This document shows positions 27,007 to 35,418 of a DNA stretch of 64,000 nucleotides, piece after piece. The number at the start of each line of letters is the position of its first letter. Position 1 is the first letter of the stretch. The stretch lies in contig OZ241323.1 of assembly GCA_965199685.1 (NCBI GenBank), positions 2,666,001 through 2,730,000 on the forward strand, given 5' to 3'. The translations under genes and the position numbers were made by a program. Under the pieces are notes generated by a model that saw only the letters and a program-made list of their open reading frames with translations, made no database searches and was not told where the DNA came from. The stretch comes from SP5GCR1 sp965199685. Its GTDB lineage: Bacteria > Pseudomonadota > Gammaproteobacteria > Poriferisulfidales > Oxydemutatoraceae.

Positions 27007-27690
27007 TTAATCCACTCCGGCAGCAAGCACTCTATATTGCATATCATGAATGTGATGATTCAATGCTTTACCCCGTCGCTCAAATCCGGTCATCGGGCGA
27101 AGCAGTGGTGTATCCATTTTTTGATAGCGATTGCTTTCGGCAACCGCAGCACGCATCTCTGTAGCGTAATCATCCCAATCCGTAGCTAGATGTAGCACAC
27201 CGTCCGGACATAGTTTATCGGCTAGCATATCGACAAAACTCGTTTGTATTAATCTACGTTTGTGATGACGCTTTTTAGGCCAAGGGTCTGGAAACAAAAT
27301 GAAAATTTTGTTCAAGCACTGGTCGGCAAAACATTGCGACACCACCACCGCTGCATCGGCGCGTATCACCCTTATATTGCTCAGTGCTTTGGTTTTAATT
27401 CTGTTCAGCAATGCACCAATCCCAGGTGGATATACTTCTATTCCTATAAAATCGGTCTCGGGATTGGTCTCCGCCAAAGCTGCCAATACTTCTCCGTTGC
27501 CGAATCCGATTTCCAGAACCCTTGGAGCTTTGCGCTTGAAGATGGCATCTAGATCCAGTAAGCGATTGCGGACATCTATGCCGTAATCTTTCCAGTATGC
27601 CTGCAACGCGTATCGTTGCGCTTTTGTGGCACGTCCGCCGCGTAGCACATAGCTGCGTATCGGATATTGCAGCGGCGCAGATTTCAACAT
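27007..27690 (-). CDS. trmB: tRNA (guanine-N7-)-methyltransferase TrmB
   Basis: SAM-dependent enzyme making m7G46 in the tRNA variable loop. 227 residues: RSYVLRGGR, SAM-binding LEIGFGNGE, IGIEVY..G, the family-specific FPDPWPKKRHHKRRL, LATDWDDYA and TGFERRG. The trmB, thiG, thiS order is conserved in gammaproteobacteria such as Pseudomonas. The stop touches a MITE end. Confidence 0.96.
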   Translation of the reverse strand: MLKSAPLQYPIRSYVLRGGRATKAQRYALQAYWKDYGIDVRNRLLDLDAIFKRKAPRVLEIGFGNGEVLAALAETNPETDFIGIEVYPPGIGALLNRIKTKALSNIRVIRADAAVVVSQCFADQCLNKIFILFPDPWPKKRHHKRRLIQTSFVDMLADKLCPDGVLHLATDWDDYATEMRAAVAESNRYQKMDTPLLRPMTGFERRGKALNHHIHDMQYRVLAAGVD

Positions 27691-27710
27691 TCAGAATATC
27701 GTTTTAGGGA

Positions 27711-28502
27711 TTAGAAAAATAATTGTTCGGAAGGCGACGATGCCGATGCAAAACGGCGCTTAGGCATACGCCCGGCGAGCCATGCCATGCGTCCTGATTC
27801 TATAGCTTTTTTCATTGCCTTTGCCATCAATACGGGGTCTTCGGCTTCGGCTATCGCAGTATTCATCAACACACCGTCGCAGCCTAGTTCCATCGCGATT
27901 GTAGCATCGGAGGCGGTGCCTACACCTGCATCTACGATAATCGGCACTTGCGCATTTTCCACAATGCTTAAGATATTGTAAGGATTGCGTATGCCTAGAC
28001 CCGACCCTATGGGTGCCGCCAAAGGCATAACGGCAACACAACCGGCTTGCTCAAACTGCTTTGCCGCAATCGGGTCATCGTTGGTATACACCATTACATC
28101 AAAGCCTTCTTTGACTAAAACTTCGGTTGCGCGTAAGGTTTCAACAATATTCGGAAACAAGGTTTTGGGATCGCCCAAAACTTCCAACTTCACTAATTGA
28201 TTACCCTCCAATAATTCGCGTGCAAGTCGGCAAGTGCGTATTGCATCCTCGGCAGTGTAACAACCTGCGGTGTTCGGTAATATCGTGTATCGGTCGGGAG
28301 ACAATACATCCAATAGATTAGGCTGCCCTTTTTCTTGACCGATATTGGTGCGCCTGATAGCAACTGTTACTATCTCGGTACCTGAGGCTTCTATCGCATC
28401 GCGGGTTTCGGGAAAATCACGATACTTGCCAGTTCCGAGTAGCAGGCGAGAACTATAGTCTTTGCCGGCAATATTTAGGGTTTTGTCTGCTCTTTTAGGC
28501 AT
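27711..28502 (-). CDS. thiG: Thiazole synthase ThiG
   Basis: Builds the thiazole phosphate of thiamine from deoxyxylulose phosphate, ThiS thiocarboxylate and dehydroglycine. TIM-barrel, 263 residues: SRLLLGTGKYRDF, a strand with VTVAIRR, LPNTAGCYTAEDA, LGDPKTLFP, VMPLAAPIGSG.GI and DAGVGTASDA. Lies 16 bases after thiS. Other thiamine genes are not in the window. Confidence 0.96.
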   Translation of the reverse strand: MPKRADKTLNIAGKDYSSRLLLGTGKYRDFPETRDAIEASGTEIVTVAIRRTNIGQEKGQPNLLDVLSPDRYTILPNTAGCYTAEDAIRTCRLARELLEGNQLVKLEVLGDPKTLFPNIVETLRATEVLVKEGFDVMVYTNDDPIAAKQFEQAGCVAVMPLAAPIGSGLGIRNPYNILSIVENAQVPIIVDAGVGTASDATIAMELGCDGVLMNTAIAEAEDPVLMAKAMKKAIESGRMAWLAGRMPKRRFASASSPSEQLFF

Positions 28503-28518
28503 CGGCTATCGCGCAGTA

Positions 28519-28731
28519 TCAGCCGCCGCCGATCGCTTCTATGATTTCAACCCGATCTCCATCGCATAACTGGGTTTGTTCGTGCCGAGATTGCGGCACA
28601 ATTTCTTGGTTAATTTCAACCGCAATTTTACGTTCGGTTAATGCAAGCATCTGTATTAGGTTGGATACGGTCGTGCCTTTTTGTAAGCTATGCTCGGTAC
28701 CGTTGACCTGAATTAGGACTTGTGTGTGCAT
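28519..28731 (-). CDS. thiS: Sulfur carrier protein ThiS
   Basis: 70-residue beta-grasp protein whose C-terminal Gly-Gly is adenylated and converted to a thiocarboxylate, the sulfur donor for thiazole. The sequence ends EAIGGG, as expected, and contains DGDRVEII. First gene of the thiS-thiG-trmB group on this strand; bcp lies 13 bases upstream in the same direction. Confidence 0.95.
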   Translation of the reverse strand: MHTQVLIQVNGTEHSLQKGTTVSNLIQMLALTERKIAVEINQEIVPQSRHEQTQLCDGDRVEIIEAIGGG

Positions 28732-28744
28732 GGTGGCACCGCAA

Positions 28745-29212
28745 TTAGATATTTAAGGCAGCTTCCAATACTTCGTTTACGTGATTAATCACTTTGACTT
28801 TGCGCCACTCTTGTCTTAATACGCCTTTTTCATCTATCAGGAAAGTGCTACGCTGAATGCCGCGTACCTTTTTGCCGAACATGCTTTTCTGCTTAATGAC
28901 ATCAAATAGCGTACATAGTTTTTCTTCGTTGTCGGATATAAGGTCAAAGGGAAATTTATACTTATCCTTGAACCTCTCGTGGGAACTTATGCTGTCGCGA
29001 GATACACCGAGGATTTTGATATTATGCTTTTCAAAACTACTCGCCTTGCTTTTGAAATCTTTGCTCTCCATCGTACAGCCCGGCGTGTTATCTTTAGGAT
29101 AGAAATAAATCACAAGTTTAGAACCCTTAAAGTCCGATAAACTAATTTCCTTGCCACCAGTGGCGGACAACTTAAAATTAGGCACCTTTTTGCCAACTAC
29201 TACTTCAGTCAT
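28745..29212 (-). CDS. bcp: Peroxiredoxin Bcp (PrxQ type)
   Basis: Thiol peroxidase reducing peroxides with thioredoxin. 155 residues; peroxidatic C46 in DNTPGCTMES. The resolving cysteine that many Bcp/PrxQ proteins have five residues later is a lysine (K51) here, so the enzyme is probably of the 1-Cys or atypical kind; one other cysteine occurs in EKLCTLF. A good GGAG Shine-Dalgarno precedes the ATG. Confidence 0.9.
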   Translation of the reverse strand: MTEVVVGKKVPNFKLSATGGKEISLSDFKGSKLVIYFYPKDNTPGCTMESKDFKSKASSFEKHNIKILGVSRDSISSHERFKDKYKFPFDLISDNEEKLCTLFDVIKQKSMFGKKVRGIQRSTFLIDEKGVLRQEWRKVKVINHVNEVLEAALNI

Positions 29213-29256
29213 ATCTCCGTGAAATGTTTATTTAATATCAAAGGAAGTATTCTACC

Positions 29257-30369
29257 CTATTTCACAGCAATATCTGGCAAACGATAACTAGTGCTTCGTC
29301 CGCCGCCCGGATTTTGTATGAAAATGCCACGCCCCTTCAGCTCTTGAATATCCCGTAAAGCCGTATCCGTTGAACATTTAGCCAACTTCGCATATTTAGA
29401 TGTATTGATATAACCTTGGAAATCATACTCAAGCATACGATTTATAACCAAGCGTTGACGCATATTGACCGGCTGTTGATTGATTTTTTCCCAAAGGCGC
29501 GCTTTGAATAGCACCGCGTTTAGTTCGTTTTCGGCATTGGCAATCGCACGTTTTAGGCAATCTAAAAACCATCGCATCCAGCCGGTAATGTCTAGAGAAC
29601 CGCGCTGTTGATTTTCAAGTTGCTGGTAATATTCTTTGCGCTCCGCTTCTATTTGAGTAGAAAGACTATAAAAACGGTCGGGGCTTTTGTCTGCACGGGC
29701 CAAAACCATATCGGCGATAGCTCTGGCAATACGACCATTGCCGTCTTCAAAAGGGTGAATAGTCACAAACCAGAAATGAGCCAAGCCTGCTCTCAACACT
29801 GCATCAGTGGTATTATCGTGCTTTAGCCAGTTCATAAAATCTTGCATGTCTTTGTTGACTCTGTGCGCCGGTGGTGCTTCAAAATGTATTTTTTCATGTC
29901 CGATAGCACCGGAGACAACTTGCATCGGCTCTGATTTCTCCGTACGCCAAGCACCCACTGTGATTTTATGCATACCGCTTCGTCCAGTTGGGAACAAAGC
30001 AGCGTACCAATCAAACAATCGGCGTTTGGTTAAAGGTTTAGTGAATTGCCGGGTGGCATCAAGCATTATTTCTACGATGCCTTCAACATCACGACTGGCA
30101 GGAACAAGCCCAGCAATATTGACTCCTAAGTGGCGGGCAATAGAGGAACGTACCTCTTCGGGATTCAAGTTTTCCCCCTCAATAGCCGAAGACTTAACAA
30201 CATCGTGAGTGAGCGTATTAAGATTTGCCTCCAATCTTAAATCAAATCCTAGATTTTTCATTCTACCGAGCAACATTCCTTGACTGTGGCGTAAATCCGC
30301 AAGTTGGTAAGCCAAAGCGTCGTTATCCCAAGTGAAATTGGGCCAGTTATCGTGTTCGTATATCCACAT
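29257..30369 (-). CDS. Fic family AMPylase-like protein, class II
   Basis: 370 residues. Fic core HPFEDGNGRIAR at 205-216, which transfers AMP (or related groups) to a hydroxyl of a target protein. An inhibitory helix motif S-x3-E-G lies on the N-terminal side at residues 60-65 (SSAIEG), marking a class II self-inhibited Fic protein. Begins with a DUF4172-like region and ends with a winged-helix domain (KCSTDTALRDI), so it may bind DNA. Stands alone at the left edge of the defense island; target unknown. Confidence 0.85.
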   Translation of the reverse strand: MWIYEHDNWPNFTWDNDALAYQLADLRHSQGMLLGRMKNLGFDLRLEANLNTLTHDVVKSSAIEGENLNPEEVRSSIARHLGVNIAGLVPASRDVEGIVEIMLDATRQFTKPLTKRRLFDWYAALFPTGRSGMHKITVGAWRTEKSEPMQVVSGAIGHEKIHFEAPPAHRVNKDMQDFMNWLKHDNTTDAVLRAGLAHFWFVTIHPFEDGNGRIARAIADMVLARADKSPDRFYSLSTQIEAERKEYYQQLENQQRGSLDITGWMRWFLDCLKRAIANAENELNAVLFKARLWEKINQQPVNMRQRLVINRMLEYDFQGYINTSKYAKLAKCSTDTALRDIQELKGRGIFIQNPGGGRSTSYRLPDIAVK

Positions 30370-30424
30370 AATAATTACCGCATATTCTGCGGTGATTATA
30401 GGTTGTAATCACTGCAAAGGCAAG

Positions 30425-30618
30425 GAGAACCTAAAGCTGTTGTACAAGTATTCCATGAACCGTAGGGGCGGACTAACATGATGCCTGTTGAAAAAGTATT
30501 TTAGGCACCGTAAGGGGTAATTGTCTAGTGCAGAACCACTACAACCACCCCGTCAGGCTTCGTCTGAGGGGAATGTACTAATGCAGATACTTTTTCAACA
30601 GCCCCGTATGGCTACTTT
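30425..30618. repeat. Degenerate MITE between fic and hsdM
   Basis: 30482-30605 begins TGCCTGTTGAAAAAGTATT and ends TACTTTTTCAACAGCCCC. The inner CCCCTCC motif has lost about 20 bases and the hairpin repeat is absent. Part of the palindromic repeat (CCGTAGGGGCGGACTAACATG) precedes it. The hsdM start lies a further 100 bases on. Confidence 0.65.
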
Positions 30619-30702
30619 ATGCCCACACCAAAATCAAGGCTATATGACACCACCCGAATATGTTGCATAATAAACCCTTTAATCATTTATAAATCTACGA
30701 CA

Positions 30703-32247
30703 ATGGCAAAAAACAATTCAAGAGAAACTGAAAACATAGAGGCGCAATTATTCAAAGTAGCTGACAAGCTACGCAAAAACATTGATGCGGCGGAATACAA
30801 ACACATAGTACTCGGCTTGATATTTCTCAGGTACATATCGGACTCTTTTGAGACACAACATCACAAATTAAAAGAAACCAAAATGGAATTCCCGCCCGAC
30901 CCTGAGGATCGTGATGAATACATACATAAGAATATCTTTTGGGTGCCCAAAGAAGCTCGTTGGTCTTACTTGCGAGAACGTGCGAAGCTATCAAGTATCG
31001 GCAAAGATTTAGACACAGCAATGGAGAAAATAGAGAAGGAGAATCCTAACCTCAAAGGTATTTTGCCTAAAGTCTATGCAAAACCGAACCTTGACAGAGC
31101 TGCCCTAGGTGGTCTGATTGATTTAATCAGCGATATTGCTTTGGGTAAAGCAGCGCAGCAATCAAGGGACATTCTAGGCAAAGTCTATGAGTATTTTTTG
31201 GGAGAATTTGCTTTGGCAGAAGGCAGAAAAGGCGGTCAATTCTATACACCTAAATCAATTGTTAAGCTCTTGGTTGAGATGATAGAACCTTATCGCGGCA
31301 GAGTTTTTGACCCTTGCTGTGGTAGCGGCGGTATGTTTGTGATGAGCGAAAAATTTGTTGAAGAACATCAAGGGCGCATCAAAGACATCTCTATTTACGG
31401 ACAAGAAAGCAATCAAACAACCCATAGATTATGCCGAATGAACTTGGCAATTCGTAACATTGACGGTTCACAAGTGAAATGGAACAACGAAGGTTCATTT
31501 TTGCAAGATGCGCACCCCGACTTGAAAGCCGATTTTATACTTGCCAACCCACCGTTTAATGATAGCGACTGGAGCGGTAGCCTGCTACAAGACGATCCAC
31601 GCTGGAAATATGGCACGCCGCCAGCAAGTAATGCCAACTTTGCATGGGTGCAACACTTCTTATACCACCTAAGCCCCAAAGGCGTGGCAGGCTTTGTCTT
31701 GTCTAAAGGTTCGCTAACTTCTAAAACTTCCGGTGAGGATGTTATACGACAAAACCTAATTGACAGCAATTCTGTGGACTGCGTTGTCAATCTGCCAACA
31801 AAATTATTCCTCAACACACAGATTCCCGCGTGCCTTTGGTTCATATCCAATAAACGACACGGCTTTAACGGCGATAGAAGCCGTAGCGGAGAAATGCTGT
31901 TTATTGATGCACAGAACTTGGGACATTTAATAAACAGACGCACTCGAGAATTTTCTGACGAAGACATCGGCAAGGTCTCCGATACCTACCACCAATGGAG
32001 AAAAACAGACGGTCAATACAAAGATGCTCCGGGTTTTTGTGCATCAGTGCCGATTGAGAAAGTAAAAGAATTGGATTATGTGCTTAGCCCAGGACGTTAT
32101 GTAGGAACTGTAGAGACAGAGGACGACCATGACTTTGCCGAGCGTTTTGCAGAACTAAAAGCGGAGTTTGAAACACAGGTTAAAGAAGAAGCCGGATTGA
32201 ACAAACGGATTTTAGAGAACTTAAACAACATTAAATATGAGAAATAA
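30703..32247 (+). CDS. hsdM: Type I restriction-modification methyltransferase subunit HsdM
   Basis: N6-adenine methyltransferase subunit of a type I system. 514 residues from the ATG at 30703 (MAKNNSRETENIEAQLF); an upstream in-frame ATG would add 28 residues without family support. HsdM N-terminal domain, then SAM motif DPCCGSGGM near 203 and catalytic NPPF at 282-285. The size, with a 1056-residue HsdR, is close to the type IC family (EcoR124I). A HEPN gene starts 24 bases after the stop, in place of hsdS. Confidence 0.95.
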   Translation: MAKNNSRETENIEAQLFKVADKLRKNIDAAEYKHIVLGLIFLRYISDSFETQHHKLKETKMEFPPDPEDRDEYIHKNIFWVPKEARWSYLRERAKLSSIGKDLDTAMEKIEKENPNLKGILPKVYAKPNLDRAALGGLIDLISDIALGKAAQQSRDILGKVYEYFLGEFALAEGRKGGQFYTPKSIVKLLVEMIEPYRGRVFDPCCGSGGMFVMSEKFVEEHQGRIKDISIYGQESNQTTHRLCRMNLAIRNIDGSQVKWNNEGSFLQDAHPDLKADFILANPPFNDSDWSGSLLQDDPRWKYGTPPASNANFAWVQHFLYHLSPKGVAGFVLSKGSLTSKTSGEDVIRQNLIDSNSVDCVVNLPTKLFLNTQIPACLWFISNKRHGFNGDRSRSGEMLFIDAQNLGHLINRRTREFSDEDIGKVSDTYHQWRKTDGQYKDAPGFCASVPIEKVKELDYVLSPGRYVGTVETEDDHDFAERFAELKAEFETQVKEEAGLNKRILENLNNIKYEK

Positions 32248-32271
32248 ACCGGAACCATCAAGAGGGAACTC

Positions 32272-32679
32272 ATGGATAATGATTTGAGATGGAGGCAACG
32301 CTTTCAAAATTTTGAAAAAGCCTTTGAGGCTTTGCAGAGGCGGATAGACGAATACGAGCAACATCCTAATGTCGAAGCCTATCAAATGGCATTGATATCA
32401 TCTTTTATAATCATGTATGAACTCAGCTGGAAAGTACTTAAAGATTATTTACAAAACGAAGGCGTAGATGTGAGCAATAGTGCTAAAAATGTATTTAGAA
32501 ACGCATTCCAAAACGAATTGATATTCAAAATAGAACCATGGATGGAGTCAATTGTCAAAAGAAATGATACGGTTCATGCCTACCATGAGGATACCTTGCG
32601 AAAAGTCATTCAATTCATTACGGAGACTTTTTATCCTGCTGTTCGGGATCTGTATTTTCAACTCAAAAAAGAACTATGA
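32272..32679 (+). CDS. HEPN toxin-like protein inside the hsd operon
   Basis: 135-residue helical protein of the HI0074/HepT type: F..FEKAFEAL, a helix with FIIMYELSWKVLKDYL, and KRNDTVHAYHE, giving the R97-x4-H102 RNase motif. Family members are RNases controlled by MNT partners. The partner here is the N-terminal MNT domain of the next protein, with a 4-bp ATGA overlap exactly as in the stand-alone pair at 17.8-18.6 kb. Confidence 0.85.
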   Translation: MDNDLRWRQRFQNFEKAFEALQRRIDEYEQHPNVEAYQMALISSFIIMYELSWKVLKDYLQNEGVDVSNSAKNVFRNAFQNELIFKIEPWMESIVKRNDTVHAYHEDTLRKVIQFITETFYPAVRDLYFQLKKEL

Positions 32680-34145
32680 AATACGGTTTGTCCGACGAAC
32701 AACTGGCAGAGATTTGCAATATCATCGGTTCATATCCTCAAATAGAAGAAGCAGTTATTTACGGTTCACGGGCTGATGGTGCTTATGAAGAAGCCTCGGA
32801 TGTAGATATTGCCATCAAAGGAGAAAAAGCCGATGAATCTCTTGCCTCAAAACTAAAATTCTATTTAGAAGAAGAAACCTACTTGCCCTTCTTTTTTGAT
32901 GTTGTTGCCTACGATACTACTCCCTCTGCCGAGCTAAAAAAACAAATCAAGACCAAAGGCAAAACGATATATCGGAAAGGGTGGCACGAAGTTAAATTGG
33001 GGGATGTGGCAGAAATAATAGGCGGAGGAACACCCAGTACTAAAGAACCTAAATATTGGAACGGTGACATTCCCTGGTTAACACCCAAAGACTTATCTAA
33101 CTTTAAGGATAGATACATAGCCCATGGTGAGAGAAGTATATCCAAATTAGGATTACACAATTCAAACGCAAAATTACTTCCGGCAGGGACAGTGTTGTTA
33201 ACTACTAGAGCACCAGTTGGTTACTTAGCAATTGCCAAAAACGAAGTTGCCGTCAATCAAGGATTCAAAGGATTGATTGTGAACAAACATATTGATAATG
33301 TATTTTTGTATTATCTGCTTAAACGCAATGTTGATTATCTTAAAGCACATTCAAGTGGAACAACTTTTGGTGAGTTATCTAAAGCCTCCCTGACATCTAT
33401 ATCGTTTTGTATTCCCTCACTTCCCGAACAAAAAGCCATTGCCGAAGTTTTGAGTAGCCTTGATGACAAAATAGATCTTCTGCACCGACAAAACAAAACT
33501 CTAGAGAACATGGCACAAACCCTATTCCAAAAATGGTTTATTGAAGATGCTGACGAAGCATGGGAAGTGAAAAAATTAGTTGAAATCATAGATATTAATC
33601 CTAAATATAACCTGAAAAAAGGAACTCCGGCACCGTATCTTGAAATGAGTAATATGAACGTAAATTCGCATACCCCATTAAATTGGTATAACCGACCTTT
33701 CAAGTCCGGAATGCGGTTTCAAAATGGAGATACACTTTTTGCAAGAATTACACCATGCTTAGAAAATGGTAAAACATGCTTTATAGACTTCTTAAAGGAG
33801 AATGAAATAGGGTGGGGATCAACCGAGTATATTGTTATGCGCTCAAAACCCAATATGCCGTTGTTTCTATCTTATGTGATTGCAAAAAATAATACTTTCC
33901 GTAACTATGCAATCAGTACGATGAGAGGTACGAGTGGAAGACAGAGAGCTCAAGCGAAAGATTTAGAAGAATACCCAATAGATATGCCTCCCCCAACAGT
34001 ACTGAAAAAATTTAGCAAGCAGTGTGATGATATATCCCTAAGACTTAAAAATAATACTTTACAGCTTCGCGTTCTCAATGCTACACGCAACACGCTTCTT
34101 CCGAAACTGATAAACGGTGAGGCACGGCTAAAACAGCAGCTTTAA
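32676..34145 (+). CDS. hsdS: MNT nucleotidyltransferase fused to HsdS specificity subunit
   Basis: 489 residues. Residues 1 to about 100 are a complete MNT domain (G30-S31, D42 and D44 in SDVDIAI). From residue 103 (WHEVKLGDVAEII) the protein is a normal type I specificity subunit: two target-recognition domains, each followed by a spacer helix (LPEQKAIAEVLSSLDDKI near 250; a second near 460 ending TLLPKLINGE). HsdS sets the recognition sequence and bridges two HsdM. The join falls where an hsdS start codon would be, so the antitoxin gene has lost its stop. The HEPN toxin is encoded just upstream. Confidence 0.88.
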   Translation: MKYGLSDEQLAEICNIIGSYPQIEEAVIYGSRADGAYEEASDVDIAIKGEKADESLASKLKFYLEEETYLPFFFDVVAYDTTPSAELKKQIKTKGKTIYRKGWHEVKLGDVAEIIGGGTPSTKEPKYWNGDIPWLTPKDLSNFKDRYIAHGERSISKLGLHNSNAKLLPAGTVLLTTRAPVGYLAIAKNEVAVNQGFKGLIVNKHIDNVFLYYLLKRNVDYLKAHSSGTTFGELSKASLTSISFCIPSLPEQKAIAEVLSSLDDKIDLLHRQNKTLENMAQTLFQKWFIEDADEAWEVKKLVEIIDINPKYNLKKGTPAPYLEMSNMNVNSHTPLNWYNRPFKSGMRFQNGDTLFARITPCLENGKTCFIDFLKENEIGWGSTEYIVMRSKPNMPLFLSYVIAKNNTFRNYAISTMRGTSGRQRAQAKDLEEYPIDMPPPTVLKKFSKQCDDISLRLKNNTLQLRVLNATRNTLLPKLINGEARLKQQL

Positions 34146-34288
34146 TGTCGGATAAGGAAATACTAAAAAATAAGATGTAAATTTACCTTATCAAAGTATC
34201 GTTTAATCTATAATGTGTTTTTTGCCTGTTGCCTTTAGCACTAGATACAATTTCAATATTTGATCGGAAGTTTTTAATATATAGAACA

Positions 34289-35179
34289 ATGAATGATGAC
34301 AAAAAGGCTCTAGTCAGAATACTCTTTAAGCTAAAAATATACGAGACCGAAGGAAAATCTTTTGAGGATCTATTCGCTCGTATTATGGATTATGCAGAGC
34401 CAGATTTTCAACGGATAAAACCATGGGGTAATATTGGTGATCGCAAAAATGATGGTTATATCCCGTCAAAGGGAATATATTTTCAGGTCTATGCCCCAGA
34501 AGATATACGTAAATCTCCCGCTAATGCCGTTAAAAAGCTGGAGGCCGATTTTTCCGGGCTTTTAGAAAAATGGGAAGAAGTAAAAGAGTATTACTTTGTT
34601 ATCAACGATAAATATCATGGCGTGCCACCGCAGCTTTCACAAGCTATAGAGAAAATTGCCCATGATCGCGGGATAAAAGCAGAAGTTTTTGGTACTAATA
34701 AATTGGAGGATCTAGTTTTTTCCTTAAATGATGACCAGATATTAACTATTACCGGCCAGTTCCCCAATCCTGAAGAACTGCATTTAGACTATTCTACTTT
34801 AAGCGAGGTGATAACCCATCTTATGAAAATAGATATTAGTGATATTCAGGATAGTGACATTAAATACCCAGATTGGGATAAAAAGATCAAATTTAATGGT
34901 TTGTCGGAGATAATGAAAAAATACCTAGAGCAAGGTTTTTTATATGTCTACGAACTAGATAAATATCTTGACAGTCGTGATAATTTTTTTGCAGATGATG
35001 TAAAAGATCGAATCAGAAAGATTTATATTGATAAAGCGAGGAAATTTTCGGGAGACAGATTATTTATCGGAATAATGAATACCATTAGCCATAAGCAGGA
35101 AAAGCGATTCCAATCAGCAGCGATTATAATAATGGCTAAGTATTTTGAAATTTGCGATATTTTTGAGGAACCCAAATGA
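34289..35179 (+). CDS. ABC-3C-type system protein 1, possible nuclease or effector
   Basis: 296 residues from the ATG at 34289; a TTG start 60 bases upstream is possible. The N-terminal domain has GDRKNDGYI at 50-58 and YFQVYAPED at 64-72. This spacing recalls a PD-(D/E)xK nuclease core, but the usual lysine is not obvious, so a nuclease fold is only suspected. The C-terminal half is helical. It overlaps the next small gene by 4 bp and belongs with it and the ATPase; by position it would be the effector or sensor of the trio. Confidence 0.55.
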   Translation: MNDDKKALVRILFKLKIYETEGKSFEDLFARIMDYAEPDFQRIKPWGNIGDRKNDGYIPSKGIYFQVYAPEDIRKSPANAVKKLEADFSGLLEKWEEVKEYYFVINDKYHGVPPQLSQAIEKIAHDRGIKAEVFGTNKLEDLVFSLNDDQILTITGQFPNPEELHLDYSTLSEVITHLMKIDISDIQDSDIKYPDWDKKIKFNGLSEIMKKYLEQGFLYVYELDKYLDSRDNFFADDVKDRIRKIYIDKARKFSGDRLFIGIMNTISHKQEKRFQSAAIIIMAKYFEICDIFEEPK

Positions 35180-35418
35180 TATTACCTACCAAGAATATTA
35201 ATTTTTCCAAATCCCTGCTAGGGTTCGGTTCCTATATATTGTCATTGCTTGATAGTTCTCAAAGCATTGATGATTTATGGCAGCAATATCGCAAGGACTA
35301 TAAGAAGAAAAAATATCCCGGGAAACATACCTTTGATAATTTGATTATGACGTTAATCTTTTTGTATGTTGCAGGTTGTATTCTTGAACAAGATGGGCTT
35401 ATAAAAAGATGCGTTTAG
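35176..35418 (+). CDS. ABC-three-component system middle component (small protein)
   Basis: 80 residues, predominantly helical: ILPTKNINFSKSLLGFG, then S..DLW..Y and a hydrophobic TFDNLIMTLIFLYVAGCI. Size, position between an effector-like gene and a DUF2326-type ATPase, and overlaps with both neighbours (4 and 10 bp) match the middle component of ABC-3C systems. Biochemical role unknown; probably an adaptor. Confidence 0.7.
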   Translation: MILPTKNINFSKSLLGFGSYILSLLDSSQSIDDLWQQYRKDYKKKKYPGKHTFDNLIMTLIFLYVAGCILEQDGLIKRCV

